Shown: one piece after another, positions 35,111 through 46,959 of the stretch
Position numbering within the stretch: the stretch's first letter is position 1
Layout of the letters: the number at the start of each line of letters is the position of its first letter
Origin: Cordilura impudica
Taxonomy: Eukaryota > Arthropoda > Insecta > Diptera > Scathophagidae
DNA: 64,000 nucleotides
Direction of reading: 5' to 3'
Assembly (NCBI GenBank): GCA_963682025.1
Contig: OY821517.1
Coordinates: 54,458,716 to 54,522,715, forward strand
Program-made: the position numbers and the translations under genes
Notes under the pieces: model-generated
The model's input: only the letters and a program-made list of their open reading frames with translations
What the model was told of the DNA's origin: nothing
The model's database searches: none

Positions 35111-35552
35111 TTAAATCATTCGCATAACAGGGTGTAACGAATGATTATACATGTTTTATTTTATTTAATTTAATATATTTATGTAAATTTTAAGAATTAT
35201 TCGACTTTTGAAATTGATGTAATTTTCCAAAATAAATAATGACCTCGAGCTTACTTATTTTGGGTAATTTAATATATTTTTTTTAGGACAAATTAAACAT
35301 AAATTTTATCATTCTCAGCTTCTCCTCCATATGAGCTATAACTATGTCAATTTTCACACTCTTCCGTGCCCGCATATGGCTTAAAAAGGGAACTAAAAAT
35401 TTACCTTCACGTATTAATATATAGATTTCAACATAAGAATTGGATAGTAAGCAAATACCAATTTAGAGGAAAGGGACAAAAAAGACAATCAATGAATCGC
35501 CGGATGAAAAAAATTTTTTTTTTTTTTTGAAAATGTGTATTTTTATACCATC
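35111..35552. other. Gene-free stretch
   Basis: AT-rich sequence, no gene or known repeat recognised. Confidence 0.4.
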
Positions 35553-35955
35553 CACACCACTGTGCAGAGGGTATATATCAGTTTGTCATTCCGTTTGTAT
35601 CGTTTCGAAAACTACATTTGCGACCCCATAAAGTATAACAACTCGAGGTAATATAGCGATGTCCGTCCGTCCGTCCGTCTGTCGGTATGTTGAAATCTCG
35701 ATCATTCACAAAATAATCCATTTTAATTTAGAATAATATTATGTCATAATATTATGTCATTATGTATAGCAGTTTGGTATTTAGAATGGGATTAATCGGG
35801 TATCATTGTGCCAAGCTATGTCCAAAAATATGAAGGCAATTCTAAAAGGTGTTAACAATCCAGTGTGTTTGTTGAAATAATTTAGTATTAAGTTCATCAA
35901 ATTATATACTAATCCGAAGGTTCAGCATAGCCGAATTTTACTCTCTTACTTGTTT
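35553..35955. repeat. Dispersed repeat family R4, copy 1, with GTCC microsatellite
   Basis: TGTGCAGAGGGTATATAT, GTTTGTCATTCCGTTTGTA and GTAGCGATGTCCGTCCG-like blocks recur at 61218. The end, GGTTCAGCATAGCCGAATTT with CTTACTTGTTT, is mirrored at 42190-42236. It abuts satellite array 2. Confidence 0.7.
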
Positions 35956-38478
35956 AAGCCGAGGTACTATTGCAGGAAACGGCTATTTTTTTTATTAAAA
36001 AGGTACTTATTTAATAAAAGGTACTCTTAAAGAAAATTTACTTTTTAAGAAAAAGTAATTTTTTAAATTTAATTTTGAGAGAAGATACTTTTTCAAAAAG
36101 GTAGTTTATTAAAAGAAGGTACTTTTTAAGAAAATGTACTTTTTTAAGAAAAGGTACTTTTTAAGAAAATGTACTTTTTAAGAAAATGTAGTTTTTTAAG
36201 AAAGTGTATTATTTTAGGAAAAGACTATTTTTTAAGAAAATATACTTTTTTAAAACAAGGTACTTTTTTTAAAAAAAGGTAATTATTGAAGAAAGTTTAC
36301 TTTTTGCAGAAAGAGGTACGTTAAAAAAAAAATAATATTTTAATATTTTAGGAAAAGGCTATTTTTTAAGAAAAGGTACTTAGTTAAGAAAAGCCCTTTT
36401 TTAAGAAAATATATTTTTGAAAAAAATTTACTTTTATAAAAAAGTACTTTTTTAAAACAAAGGAAAAGGTTATTTTTAAGAAAATTTACTTTTTTCAGAA
36501 AAATTTACTTTTTTAAGAACAGATACTTTTTTAAAAACAGGTACTTTTTAAAAAAATTTACTTTTTTAAGAAAAAGTACTATTTTAGGAAAAGGTTATTT
36601 TTCAAGCAAAGATACTTTTTTAAAACAAGGTGCTTTTTTAAAACAAGGTAATTTTTAAAAAAAGGTACTTTTTGAAGAAAATTTACTTTTTGCAGAAAGA
36701 GGTACTTTAAAAAAAATATTTTAATATTTTAGAAAAAGGTTATTTTTTAAGAAAAGGTACATATTTAAGAAAAGGTCCTTATTAAGAAATGATACTTTCT
36801 GAAAAAATGTTTTTTTTTTTTTTCAAAAAACGTACTTTTATAAAAAAGTACTTTTTTAAGAAAAAGGTACCATTTTAGGAAAATGGTTATTTTTGAAGAA
36901 AATGAACTTTTTTTTCAAGAAAAATGTACTTTTTTCAGAAAAAGGTAAGTTTTTTTTAAGAAAATGTCCTTTTTTAAAAACAGGTACTTTTTAAAAAATA
37001 TACTTTTTTAAGAAAAGGTACTATTTTAGGAGAAGGTATTTTTTTAAGAAAAGATACTTTTCGATGGTATTTAATTATTTAAGAAAAGTTAAGTTTTTAA
37101 GGAGAGGTACTTTTTTTAAGAAAATTTCCTTTTTTAAGCAAATTTACATTTTTAAGAAAAGATAATTTTATAAGAAAGGGCACTTTTCTGGGAAAATTTA
37201 CTTTTTTAAATAAAGCTACTTTTTTTAGAAAATGTACTTTTAAGAAAAGGTAAAATTTTAAGAAAACAACATTGTCAAGAGTTACTTTTTTGAGATAATG
37301 TACGTTTTTAATAAAACGTAATTTTTGGAGAAAATCTTTTTTAAGAAGAGATACTTTTTAAGGAAATGTACTTTTTTAATGTAAGAGTACTTTTTTAAGG
37401 AAAGGTGATTTTTTGAAACAAAAATTTGTTTTTTTAAGAAAAGGTACTCTTTCTTAAAGAAAATTTACTTTTTAAGAGGTAATTTTTTTAAAACAATGTT
37501 AAGAAACGATACTTTTTAAAAATAGATAGTTTATTAAGAAAATGTACTTTTTAAAAAATGTACTTTTTTAAGAAAATGCAGTTTATAAGAAAATATACTT
37601 TTTTAAGAAAATGTACTTTTTAAGCAAAGGTACATTTTAAGACAAGGTACATTTTTAAAAAAATATACTTCTTTATTAAAGGGTATTATTTTAGGAAAAG
37701 GCTATTTTTTAAGAAAAGATACTTATTTAAAACAAGGCACTTTTTTAAAAAAATTTACTTTTTGAAGAACATTTACTTTTTGCAGAAAAAGGCACTTTTT
37801 AAAAAAAAAATTATTTTAGTATTTTAGGAAAAGGTTATTTTTTAAGAAAATGTACTTATTTAAGAAAAGGCCCTTTTTAATAAAAAATACATTTTGAAAA
37901 AAATTTACTTAAAAAAATTTACTTTTATAAAAAGAGTACTTTTTTAAGACAAAGGTAACATTTTAGGATAAGTTTATTTTTTTAAGAAAATTTTCTTTTT
38001 TCAGAAAAAGGTAGTTTTTTCATAAAAAGGTAGTTTTTTCAGAAAAAGGTACTTTTTAAGAAGATATACTTTTTTAAAAACAGGTACTTTTTAAAAAAAT
38101 ATATTTTTTTGAGAAAAGGTACTATTTTAGGAGAATGTACTTTTTAAGAAAAGTTACTTTACGATGGTATTTAATTATTTAAAAAAAAAGTCACGTTCTT
38201 AAGGAAATGTAATTTTTTAAGAAAATTTGCTTTTCTAAGCAAATTCACACTTTTAAGAAAAGATAACTTTATTTTCCTATACTTTTTTAAGAGAATTTAC
38301 TTTTTTAAGAAAATTTACTTTTTTGTAATGAAGTTACTTTTTTAAGAGAATTTACTTTTTTAAGAAAATTTACTTTTTAAGAAAATGTAAAATTTTAAGA
38401 AAAGAAAATTTTCAAGAAGAGTTACTTTTTTGAGAAAATGTACGTTTTTAATAAACGGTAATCTACTTTTTTAAAACA
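35956..38478. repeat. AT-rich satellite array 2, inverted relative to array 1
   Basis: The unit AAGAAAAGGTACTTTTTT is the reverse complement of the array 1 unit. A larger-scale repeat is visible: TTAATATTTTAG(G/A)AAAAGG recurs near 36340, 36720 and, in variant form, 37815. The array ends exactly at the inner border of a truncated MITE (AACATTATCTACTCGCGATC). Confidence 0.88.
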
Positions 38479-39117
38479 TTATCTACTCGCGATCGGAAAA
38501 ATCTGAAACACCCCTATAATAACAACAATTGTTTCAACTAAATTTATTAAAAAAATCTAAAATAATTCATTAGCAGTTATAAAAAAATAAAAATAATATG
38601 ATGAATATATAAAAAAAAAAAATTAAAAGATAATAATAAAATAGAAAACAGAGAAATTTTATATGTTGTTTATGACTTAAAAATAAAATGATAAATATAT
38701 AAAAAAAAAAAAAAAAAATTAAAAGATAATAATAAAATAGAAAACAGAGAAATTTTATGTGTTGTTTATGACTTAATTTCTATTTTTTTCCATCGCGAGT
38801 GGGTAATGTTTTAATTTTTAGATGTACGCGTTGAAGAACATGTTCTGTTTTTTAGCAGTACACGTGCAAGAAAAGGAACTTAAAATAAAGCTACACTCAA
38901 ATCTGTGTGGTTTATGTGTGTTCGAAACAAGAAATAAGTGATAGAAAAATTTTCGTGCAGATAACGAAATATTAAAACGAAACACAGTCATGATGTGTCG
39001 GCACCGTAAAAAATTTAAGATAATATAATTTAACATAATTGATATAAAAATAAAAATATGTGTTGGCTGCTTTAGAACAGAACATTGTGTATTTCATGTG
39101 TGTATTTTCTGAACATT
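38479..39117. mobile_element. Long-TIR MITE, copy 2 (one arm lost)
   Basis: The core is inverted relative to copy 1 (CTCGCGATCGG, then AACACCCCTATAATAACAAC), and one full arm (38790-39117) ends TGTGTATTTTCTGAAC. Only about 12 bp of the other arm remain at the satellite border. The core contains a duplicated ~100-bp AT-rich unit (about 38590-38770). Confidence 0.8.
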
Positions 39118-39118
39118 G

Positions 39119-40204
39119 AGATCAATCGAACTAACTCAAATCAATTTTGCTGAAAACCGAAAAAAGAGGTATAGAAATTGGCTTACAAGAAGAAACCAAG
39201 AACTACAATTAGAAATCGAGCGTTTAAAACATAAACTTAAAGAATCTGAAAGAGGCAAACGAAAGTACAAAAAAGATACCAAAGAGTAAAGAAAAAAATT
39301 CAAGGGAAATCGAACAAAGTTTTTAGTTCTTCTTGCAAAACTTTGAAAGACATTTTGGCTTAGTTAAAAGAGAAATATAAAGAAAGGAAGTCAGATTGCC
39401 CGATCCGGGTTGAACAAACTGCTGACCACTAAAAAAGAAGTATATCGAAACTGACCTACTATTAAAAGCGCATATAAAATAAATGCAGTTACTATTCTTT
39501 CTTAGGGATGATGTCAGCAGGATTTGCGCTGGAAAGAAAGAAACTGTCACTTATGGAAAATAAAACTGGAAATAGCAGTATCGATTTGTCATAGACAACG
39601 TTTACGCGAATAAAACCTTTTTTTGTAAAAAAAAAAAACCTTCGGTTTCGTATAGAAATACTTGTACTTACATAGAACACGCCAACATTGATTCAAAGGT
39701 TTTGAAACTATTTCAACAAAAAGCTGTTTCTGAAAGAAGTACTGCACGGCTAGTGAAATAAATTGTGTGCAATTATGAATAAGCTTTATTCAATTCTCAA
39801 TTTCTTAAACCATGGGCCTGCTGCTATATGTAAAAGATTATTTTTTTTATTTTTTTGTAATCGAATTTTTAAAAAAAATTTAAAATGCGCGACATGTTCA
39901 CTTTTTGAAAACTCGAAAGGGTGCAGCCGACGGCGTGGGTGCTGCCATTAAGCGAACAACAGACGCTCTTGTATCTCACGAAGAAGATATAGCAGATACA
40001 GAAAAATTGTACCACTCGTTTTTGGGCAAAATTTATGTGAAATTATTTTACGTATCTCCAAAACAAATTTTCAAAATGAAAAAAATATTGCGCAAAAATT
40101 TTAAAACTGTTCATGGCACAAGAGATATTCACAAAATAATTACAGGATCCAGAGGTGAAGTATTACACAGAAATATATCTTTCTTCTGCAATCCAAACAT
40201 TTGA
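39119..40204 (+). pseudogene. Transposon-derived gene remnant with coiled coil
   Basis: Near 39165 the frame reads RYRNWLTRRNQELQLEIERL followed by KHKLKESERGKRKYKK, a charged coiled coil. Much later come NHGPAAICKRLFFLFFCN and then, one frame over, RKGAADGVGAAIKRTTDALV, LYHSFLGKIYVKLFYV and SFFCNPN. The KGAADGVGAAIKRT segment and a DGP-type motif before it are familiar from repeat-encoded proteins of insects, whose superfamily I cannot name. Stops and frameshifts are frequent, so this is a relic. Confidence 0.5.
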
Positions 40205-40307
40205 CAGGCTTCAGAGAAATGATTTCTCATAAAACGATATACAGCGACGTCAACACTGATTCTGATTAAAAGCATTTTCAATGGAGTATACGTACATTTG
40301 TTATTAA

Positions 40308-40675
40308 CTAGCAGATTCCAGCGCTCGAAATTCGAGTGCAATTTCTAGGCAGCTTTATTTTTCAACTTAACCAATTCACAAACCAACACTTTTATGGTTT
40401 ATTATTATTGTGAATGAAGATAACAAACTCATTAACAGACATATTAACAAATATAATAAATACACACATAGCATATGTATAATTTTATGTATGTATTAGT
40501 AGCAACTTTAAATGCAATTTCCTCTAAATAAAGGAAAAAATTTAAAAAACTATAAATCTGCAAAACGGCTTAAAAGAAATACCTTTCAAATAATGTACGC
40601 TTGGTCAAAATCGGAATAAAACGGTAGACCAAAACATCGGTCACAAGAAATCGCCTAGCCTATTAATATTATAGA
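40308..40675 (-). mobile_element. Short Helitron-like element, copy 6
   Basis: 368 bp, complete: on the plus strand it begins CTAGCAGATTCCAGCGCTC and ends CCTATTAATATTATAGA, flanked by A and T. Confidence 0.88.
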
Positions 40676-42189
40676 TATTGATACTACTACTAATATTATT
40701 ATTATTTTTTATAAAAGAATAAACCGGGTTTTGATTCATCTTCAGCTTGGTTTGCATTTTTTAGTTAAGCATAAGAAAGTATTTTGAACGCCACAAAATG
40801 TCTTGAACGCCACACGAGTGAGTATTCATTTTCTCAGAGTTGTATTTTTTACTATTTTTTTTAATATTTTTTACAGCAACTAAAATCCCTAAATAGAAGC
40901 CCTTTCGTGGAAAAATTTCAAAATTTTTAAGGTAAAACTTTAAAAGTAACTGACTACTTTTAGAAAAATATGAAACCTTAAAACACACTTTAACTTTGTT
41001 AGTATTCAAATGACAATTTTTGAAAAAGTTTATCTAAATAATTATAAACACAACTTCTACGACATCGCAGAAAGGTTTTATTTCAAATATCCTTACATTT
41101 AAAATGATTTTTCATGAATTTTTGTTTCGTGACGTTTAAGACAGAAATTCTGTTATTCCTTAACAAAACTTATGAAAAAATCTAATAATAATGATTTTTT
41201 ACAGAGCCTAAAAGCGAGGTCGATTCTTTAACACTTTTCCCGTAAATCTGAAAAATTTAAGAAAATTTTAAAACAAAACAAAAAAAATATTCGTTTAAGT
41301 TTTGATTGAAATTGACCAATTTATAAATAAAATTAAAAATGTTATTCTAATGTAATCGAATTGATCTCAACATTACAAAAAAATGTTTGCATTGAATTAA
41401 AAAGCGAATAAAAAGTTATAATTTTCTTTTAGCGCTTTTTAAATGTATGACTGACGCTCTTTTTTTTCTTTTCATTTCCATTAATTGCATCATAATTATT
41501 AATATTCACAGTAATTTAATATCTTATAGTAAACAGATCAATTTATATATAATTTTTCAACTTGAACTTTAAAAATGTATGCTAGTAAAATATTAACAAA
41601 GATATAATTTAGAAGATAGGGAAAAGTTAAAAAGAGCGATATTACCCAAATTTATTAATTAAATTTTATTTATTAGTCATTCTAGTGCTATTTCTGTATC
41701 AAATCTCCATTCCAAGTAATGCAACAAACAACTAAAGTCTTGAGACGAAGGAATACAGAATATTTTTAATTTCATAAATATCCGTGATACCACCACCACA
41801 TACCATTTGGAATCATATCCGCTTAAAACACACAAATCTCCAAAGAGATGAACTTAAGTCAAACTCATCATCATAATGCATTAAATATGTAGATCCCTAA
41901 TGTACTTTTACAAATCCTTAAGCAACTTATTAACTGTAGGATTTTTAACACGAAAGAGGCCGGAATTGTTTGTCATTGTTGTAAAAAGTAATTTTATGTA
42001 ACGTTCACTGTACAGTCACGGTCTAGCAAGTGTGAATGCGTTGATATGCAAACATTACTTGGACATTGTACAACGAATCAAAAGAGTCAGTTGCATGTGA
42101 GCTCAAATTTTGCATGTTACCGTCAAATAACTCTATTTGAGTCATGTAAACTCAAGGGATTCAAAAAAGCAAAATTATATTAAATAAAA
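40676..42189. other. Gene-free stretch
   Basis: AT-rich DNA of about 1.5 kb. No coding frame or repeat that I recognise. Confidence 0.4.
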
Positions 42190-42236
42190 CAAGTAAGAGT
42201 GTTAAATTCGGCTGTGCCGAACCTTTGATACCCTTC
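42190..42236. repeat. R4 family end fragment
   Basis: AACAAGTAAGAGTGTTAAAT then TCGGCTGTGCCGAACC, with inner hairpin TTCGGCTGTGCCGAA. This is a sequence style frequent in calyptrate fly repeats and the mirror of the end of R4 copy 1. Confidence 0.55.
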
Positions 42237-42339
42237 AGATGTGTGTGAACCTCAATATTATAACTAATGGTAATGGTTACCATTTTAGAGATAAACTGTG
42301 TGAATTTTAAATCCCTCTGCTAACATTTCTTTTATAAGA

Positions 42340-43400
42340 ATTTATTTTCTGTGGATTTCGAGAAAAATAAGATTTTTGTAAAATATTCAGTAAATGTACT
42401 CTTTCTAAATACTTTGTATCAAAAATTAATCAGTTTTCTACTTTAAAAAGTTTTATTTCATCATTATAACAATGGGGTAGGCAAACAAATAATTACACTT
42501 CATTAACCCATTTGGACTTGGCGCCAAAAAAGACGCCAAGCTAGTTTAATATTTTGCAAATACTGTTCAATTTTTTAAAGTACTACTTAAAATATTATAA
42601 TCTAATGTGTAGATCTTCCGTCCCTAAAATTTGATATAAATCCAAAGACGTTAACCCATTATTTGAGATTACCGAAAATTAGTTTTTCTCTTTAACTCGA
42701 TGAAACCACTATTTAGAATTTAAGTAATATAATTTGGTAAATTTTTATTTGTTTTTATTTAACCCTTCAGTGCTCCTGGGTTCAAAATAACTGCTATTGG
42801 AAATTATTATCGTAAAGCTGTACTTATTTCTGTTTTATTTTTACCATTGTATTTTACGAAAATTATTTTTTTCAATGGATTATTTTAACCCTAGGAGCAC
42901 ACAAGAGTAAGTTTTCTTGAAATAAAACCGAATTTTATTTCCTAACCAATAATAAGGGTTTAATCCAGTTAATACATTATTTTTAGGTAGTTACTTTTTT
43001 TAAATATGACAAATTTCAAAGTTTGGCGTCAGCAAGGAATGGGTTAACGTTGTTCGATTTAACCCAAATTTTTAGCATGGCAGACTTGCACATATGGTTA
43101 TTATATTTTTAGCGTCACATCTAAAAATTCAACAGCACTTAAAAAATATTTTAATTTATTGAATAAATTGTCTTTTATTAGATTGGGAACATATGTGACC
43201 CTAAGTGCAAAAGGGTTAATGGGGTCATATTGATTTTTTGTTTCGAAACCCTAGACTATTAAGATAAAATATAACATTAAAAAGTAGAAAACTGATTAAT
43301 TTTTGTTAGAAAATATTTAGAAAGTATACATTTACTGAATATTTCACAAAAATCTTTTTTTTCTCGAAATCCGCACAAAAAAAATCATTGTAAAAAAAAT
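42340..43400. repeat. Foldback repeat with ~180-bp arms
   Basis: The left arm 42340-42520 (AGATTTTTGTAAAATATTC, ATTAATCAGTTTTCTAC, CATTAACCCATTTGGACTT) is mirrored at 43195-43400 (AAGTGCAAAAGGGTTAATG, GTAGAAAACTGATTAAT, GAATATTTCACAAAAATCT). The inner region holds a hairpin CTTGGCGCC, 6 A, GACGCCAAG (42518-42541). No coding capacity; probably a foldback or MITE-type element. Confidence 0.7.
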
Positions 43401-44045
43401 TCTGGCAGATGCATTTACTACAAAATTCGTACTGTTAATCCCTAACATACATTCAGTACAACTTTAAGGTAACAGATTAATTTTTTGAAATTTTGTTTAA
43501 GAAAATTTTTTAAAACTTGAAAAATGAGTGTTCAAAATTTTATCAAAAAAATTACCCATTTTCGATCTCATTGTGCAATAGGTTAATAACGTGGTAATAA
43601 AACAATGCTTCATAATGTGAGAACTTATAAGTATTGAGACCACAAAAAAATTATGGCTTTAATCAATTTATTAAAGTTGAAAAAAAAATGTCTTAAAATT
43701 ACATGACCTGGGTCATTTGCTATTTCTTGGCGAGTTTTTATTCGATTTTGAATCTATATACATAGCTTTTTGAAGAGATAATTTCGTACTGATGTCAATT
43801 CATATAACAACTGTCAAAAAAATTAAACTGTAGAACGAAATTTTCGTAGTCTGAAAAAAAAATATATTTTCGCCATATAAATGCACTTCGGGTAATTTCG
43901 GCCCCACTAGGCACCAGAAGGCACCGTCTGAACGAACTAAAAAGTGAGACCGCATTTTTGACAGCAAACCTCATTTTTAGACAACGCACATATATCAATT
44001 AAAGAAAAACTATTTTAACGACCAGTTAGAGTTCTTAAAAGCAAG
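43401..44045. other. Gene-free stretch
   Basis: No gene or known repeat recognised. Confidence 0.4.
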
Positions 44046-44767
44046 GTTCAGAAAATACACACATCAAACACACAATGTTCTGTTTAATATTTCTATCACG
44101 TATTTTTTGTTTTGAACACAGATTCGAGTGTAGCTTTATTTTAAGTTCATTTCATGCACGTGTTCTGCTAAAAAAAAAACAGAACATGTTCTTCAACGCG
44201 TACATCTAAAAATTGAAACATTATCCACTCGCGATCGGAAAAAAAGAAATTAAGTCATAAACAACACATAAAATTTCTCTGTTTTCTATTTAATTACCAT
44301 CTTTTTATTTTTTTTATTTTTATTATCTTTTTATTTTTTTATAACTGCTAATGAATTTTTTTTGATTTATAAAAAAATTTATCAATTTGGTTGAAACAAT
44401 TGTTGTCGTTATTATAGGGGTGTTTCAGATTTTTTCCGATCGCAAGTAGATAATGTTTTAATTTTTAGATGTACGCGTTGAAGAACATGTTCTGTTTTTT
44501 TAGCAGTACACATGCAAGAAGATGAACTTAAAATAAAGCTACACTCGAATCTGTGTGGTTTATGTGTGTTCGAAACAAAAAAAAGGTGATCGAAACAATT
44601 TCGTGTACATAACCAAATTTTAAAACGAAACACATTCATGATTGTGTTTGGCACAGTACAAAATTTAGAAACACACATAATTGATATGAAAATAAAAATA
44701 TGTGTTTGTTGTCTGAGATTTAAATATATGTACGAGTTTTTTATTCAGTGTGTGTTTGTTTCTGAAC
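44046..44767. mobile_element. Long-TIR MITE, copy 3
   Basis: 722 bp. Ends GTTCAGAAAATACACACA and TGTGTTTGTTTCTGAAC; arms 44046-44240 (internally deleted) and 44440-44767; core with TTATTTTTATTATC and AATTGTTGTCGTTATTATAG. Both arms carry AGAACATGTTCT. Confidence 0.85.
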
Positions 44768-44874
44768 TCTGCTTAAAAGAAAAACTGCTTACATCTAAAG
44801 TGTTGCAAAAAAAAAAAAAATAATGAAAATCTCATTTATAAGCATATTTACATTAAAATCTAAGAACAGTAGGG

Positions 44875-46610
44875 TGACAGCGGTTTGTATGATAAAATTG
44901 TTTGGTCGAATTTTGAGGTGTGCGGGTCGGATTATTGTGAAACTGGATCCAAAACTTTAATGCCCAAATTTGAGACAAATCGGCCAATACTTTCTGGATG
45001 CGCATTGACTTCAAAGTCCAAATATGCATTTATATGTAAAAATTATCAAAAAAAAAATCATTTTTCATAAAAATTTTGATGTTAGTAATTGCGTGTCAAT
45101 TAAATTAATTAATAAACCATAATCTAAAGTAAATTATCTTTCTAATAAAATCACAAAATCTATTATCGGTTGAAAAACAGTCAAGTTATATCAAGTTCCC
45201 CAGGCAATAACTGCGCCGCAGACCACTTGAATAAGAAAATCAAGCTCACATTTATAAAGACATTGAAATAATTTACAAAAACAACAATTTTGCATTCTCC
45301 TGATCCCAAAATGCTCTTCCGCAAAATATTTTGCACCTCGTCTACTGTTATGCCGTTCTAAATTAATGTCAAAACGGTACGTATTTTTTAGCACTATTTC
45401 AAAATCTCCAATTTTACTTTTTCAAAAATTTTGTTCAAGAAATTTGTGGAAGTCAACGATTGGACTTTAAGGTCTTATTAACAGAATATATGTGATTAAA
45501 AATGTCGAATATTGTAGGTATCCTTTTCTTAATTTGGTGAGGGCAGCGTGTTTATTTCAGCGGATTTGAAGAAAAATGTTATTTTTCATACTTTTTCAAC
45601 TTTTAGGCTACATCTTTTTGGTGTTTTCATATTTCAAATATCTTTTGTGAAAATATCAAATTACTTGATATAGGTTCTCAATCTTGTAAATTAAGGTTAA
45701 ACTGAAACACTTTAAACTGTCCCTCTTTAAGGTCAAAAGTCAAATTTAAGGAGATTTACATTTTTTTAAAACAAAATAACTAAATAATATATATTTGTGG
45801 AAAGATATCGATAAAACTTGTTGATAATGTTTTAGTAATTCTAAAAAATAATATCGTGGATGTTTTATATAAATCCTTACACAAATATATATTATTTCGA
45901 TATTTTGTTTAAAAAAAATTAAAATCTCCTTAAATTTGTTTTTTGACCTTAAAGAGGGACAGATTTTACCTCAAAGAGGGACACATTTTGTTGTCTTATT
46001 AGAAAGATAATTTACTCTAGATTATGGTTTATTAATTAATTTAATTAAAACGCAATTATTAACATCAAAATTTTTGTGAAAAATTATTCTTTTTTTGATA
46101 ATTTTTACATATAAATGCGTACTAGCAGATTCCAGCGCTCGAAATTCGAGTGTAATTTCTAGGCAATTTTATTTCTCAACTTAGCCAATTCACAAACCAA
46201 CTTTTTTTTGGTTTATTATTATTGTGAATGGAGATAACAAACTCATTAACAAACACATTAACAAATTTAATAAAACATCCATACCATAATTATAATTTTA
46301 TTTATGTGTTAGTAGCAACTTTTAATGCAATTTACTCAAAATAAAGGAAAAATTAAAAAATCTGTAAATCTGGTGATCATCTAAAAAGAAATACGTTTCA
46401 AATAATATATGTTTGGTCCAAGTCGGAATAAAATGGTAGAACAAAACATCGGTAACAAGAGATCACCTAGCCTATTAATATTATAGATTTGAACTTTGAA
46501 CTCAATGCGCGTCCCGAAAGCATTGTTCGATTTGGCTCAAATTTTGCGGACTAAAGTTTTAAATCTAGTGTCACAATAATCCGACCAGCACGTCTTGGAA
46601 TTCCATTTAT
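44875..46610. repeat. Nested palindrome (foldback) split by a short Helitron
   Basis: The outer left arm 44875-45160 (TGCGCATTGACTTCAAAGTC, TTAATTAATAAACCATAATC) is mirrored by 45987-46121 plus 46488-46610. The right arm is interrupted by the Helitron copy at 46122. A separate inner pair, 45717-45795 (CTGTCCCTCTTTAAGGTCAA) and 45885-45962, forms a second palindrome. About 550 bp (45165-45716) have no mirror partner. No gene is seen. Confidence 0.75.
46122..46487 (-). mobile_element. Short Helitron-like element, copy 7
   Basis: 366 bp, CTAGCAGATTCC to TATTAATATTATAGA on the plus strand. The intact left arm of the surrounding palindrome shows the pre-insertion sequence, again a clean A/T insertion. 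Confidence 0.9.
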
Positions 46611-46959
46611 TAAGAAAATGTATTTTTTTAAATTATTATTTTTTTTAACGTTTATTTAAGGAAATTTCATATACTTAAACTAAAAATAAACAAATAGTTG
46701 GAAAAATAAGGTAGTCATACACAGTCCCATATTCGGAATCAGAAGTATAGTATAGATACATAATATCATTTTTTTTTAAATAGTAATAATATATTATTAA
46801 TACAATATTAAAATGGATTTACATAATGTTTAATATAATGAAAAGTACTAAAAAACTTTACATCTATATCATGAAGGTTAAAAGTTATAGTCTGGAGATA
46901 AAAAAGTGGAAGTGGAGTTTATTCGGTGAGCCACCAATATTTTTTAACATTTAAGTTTA
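46611..46959. other. Stretch without a gene; possibly LINE 3' tail
   Basis: AT-rich. It may include the 3' untranslated end of the minus-strand LINE that follows. Confidence 0.3.
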
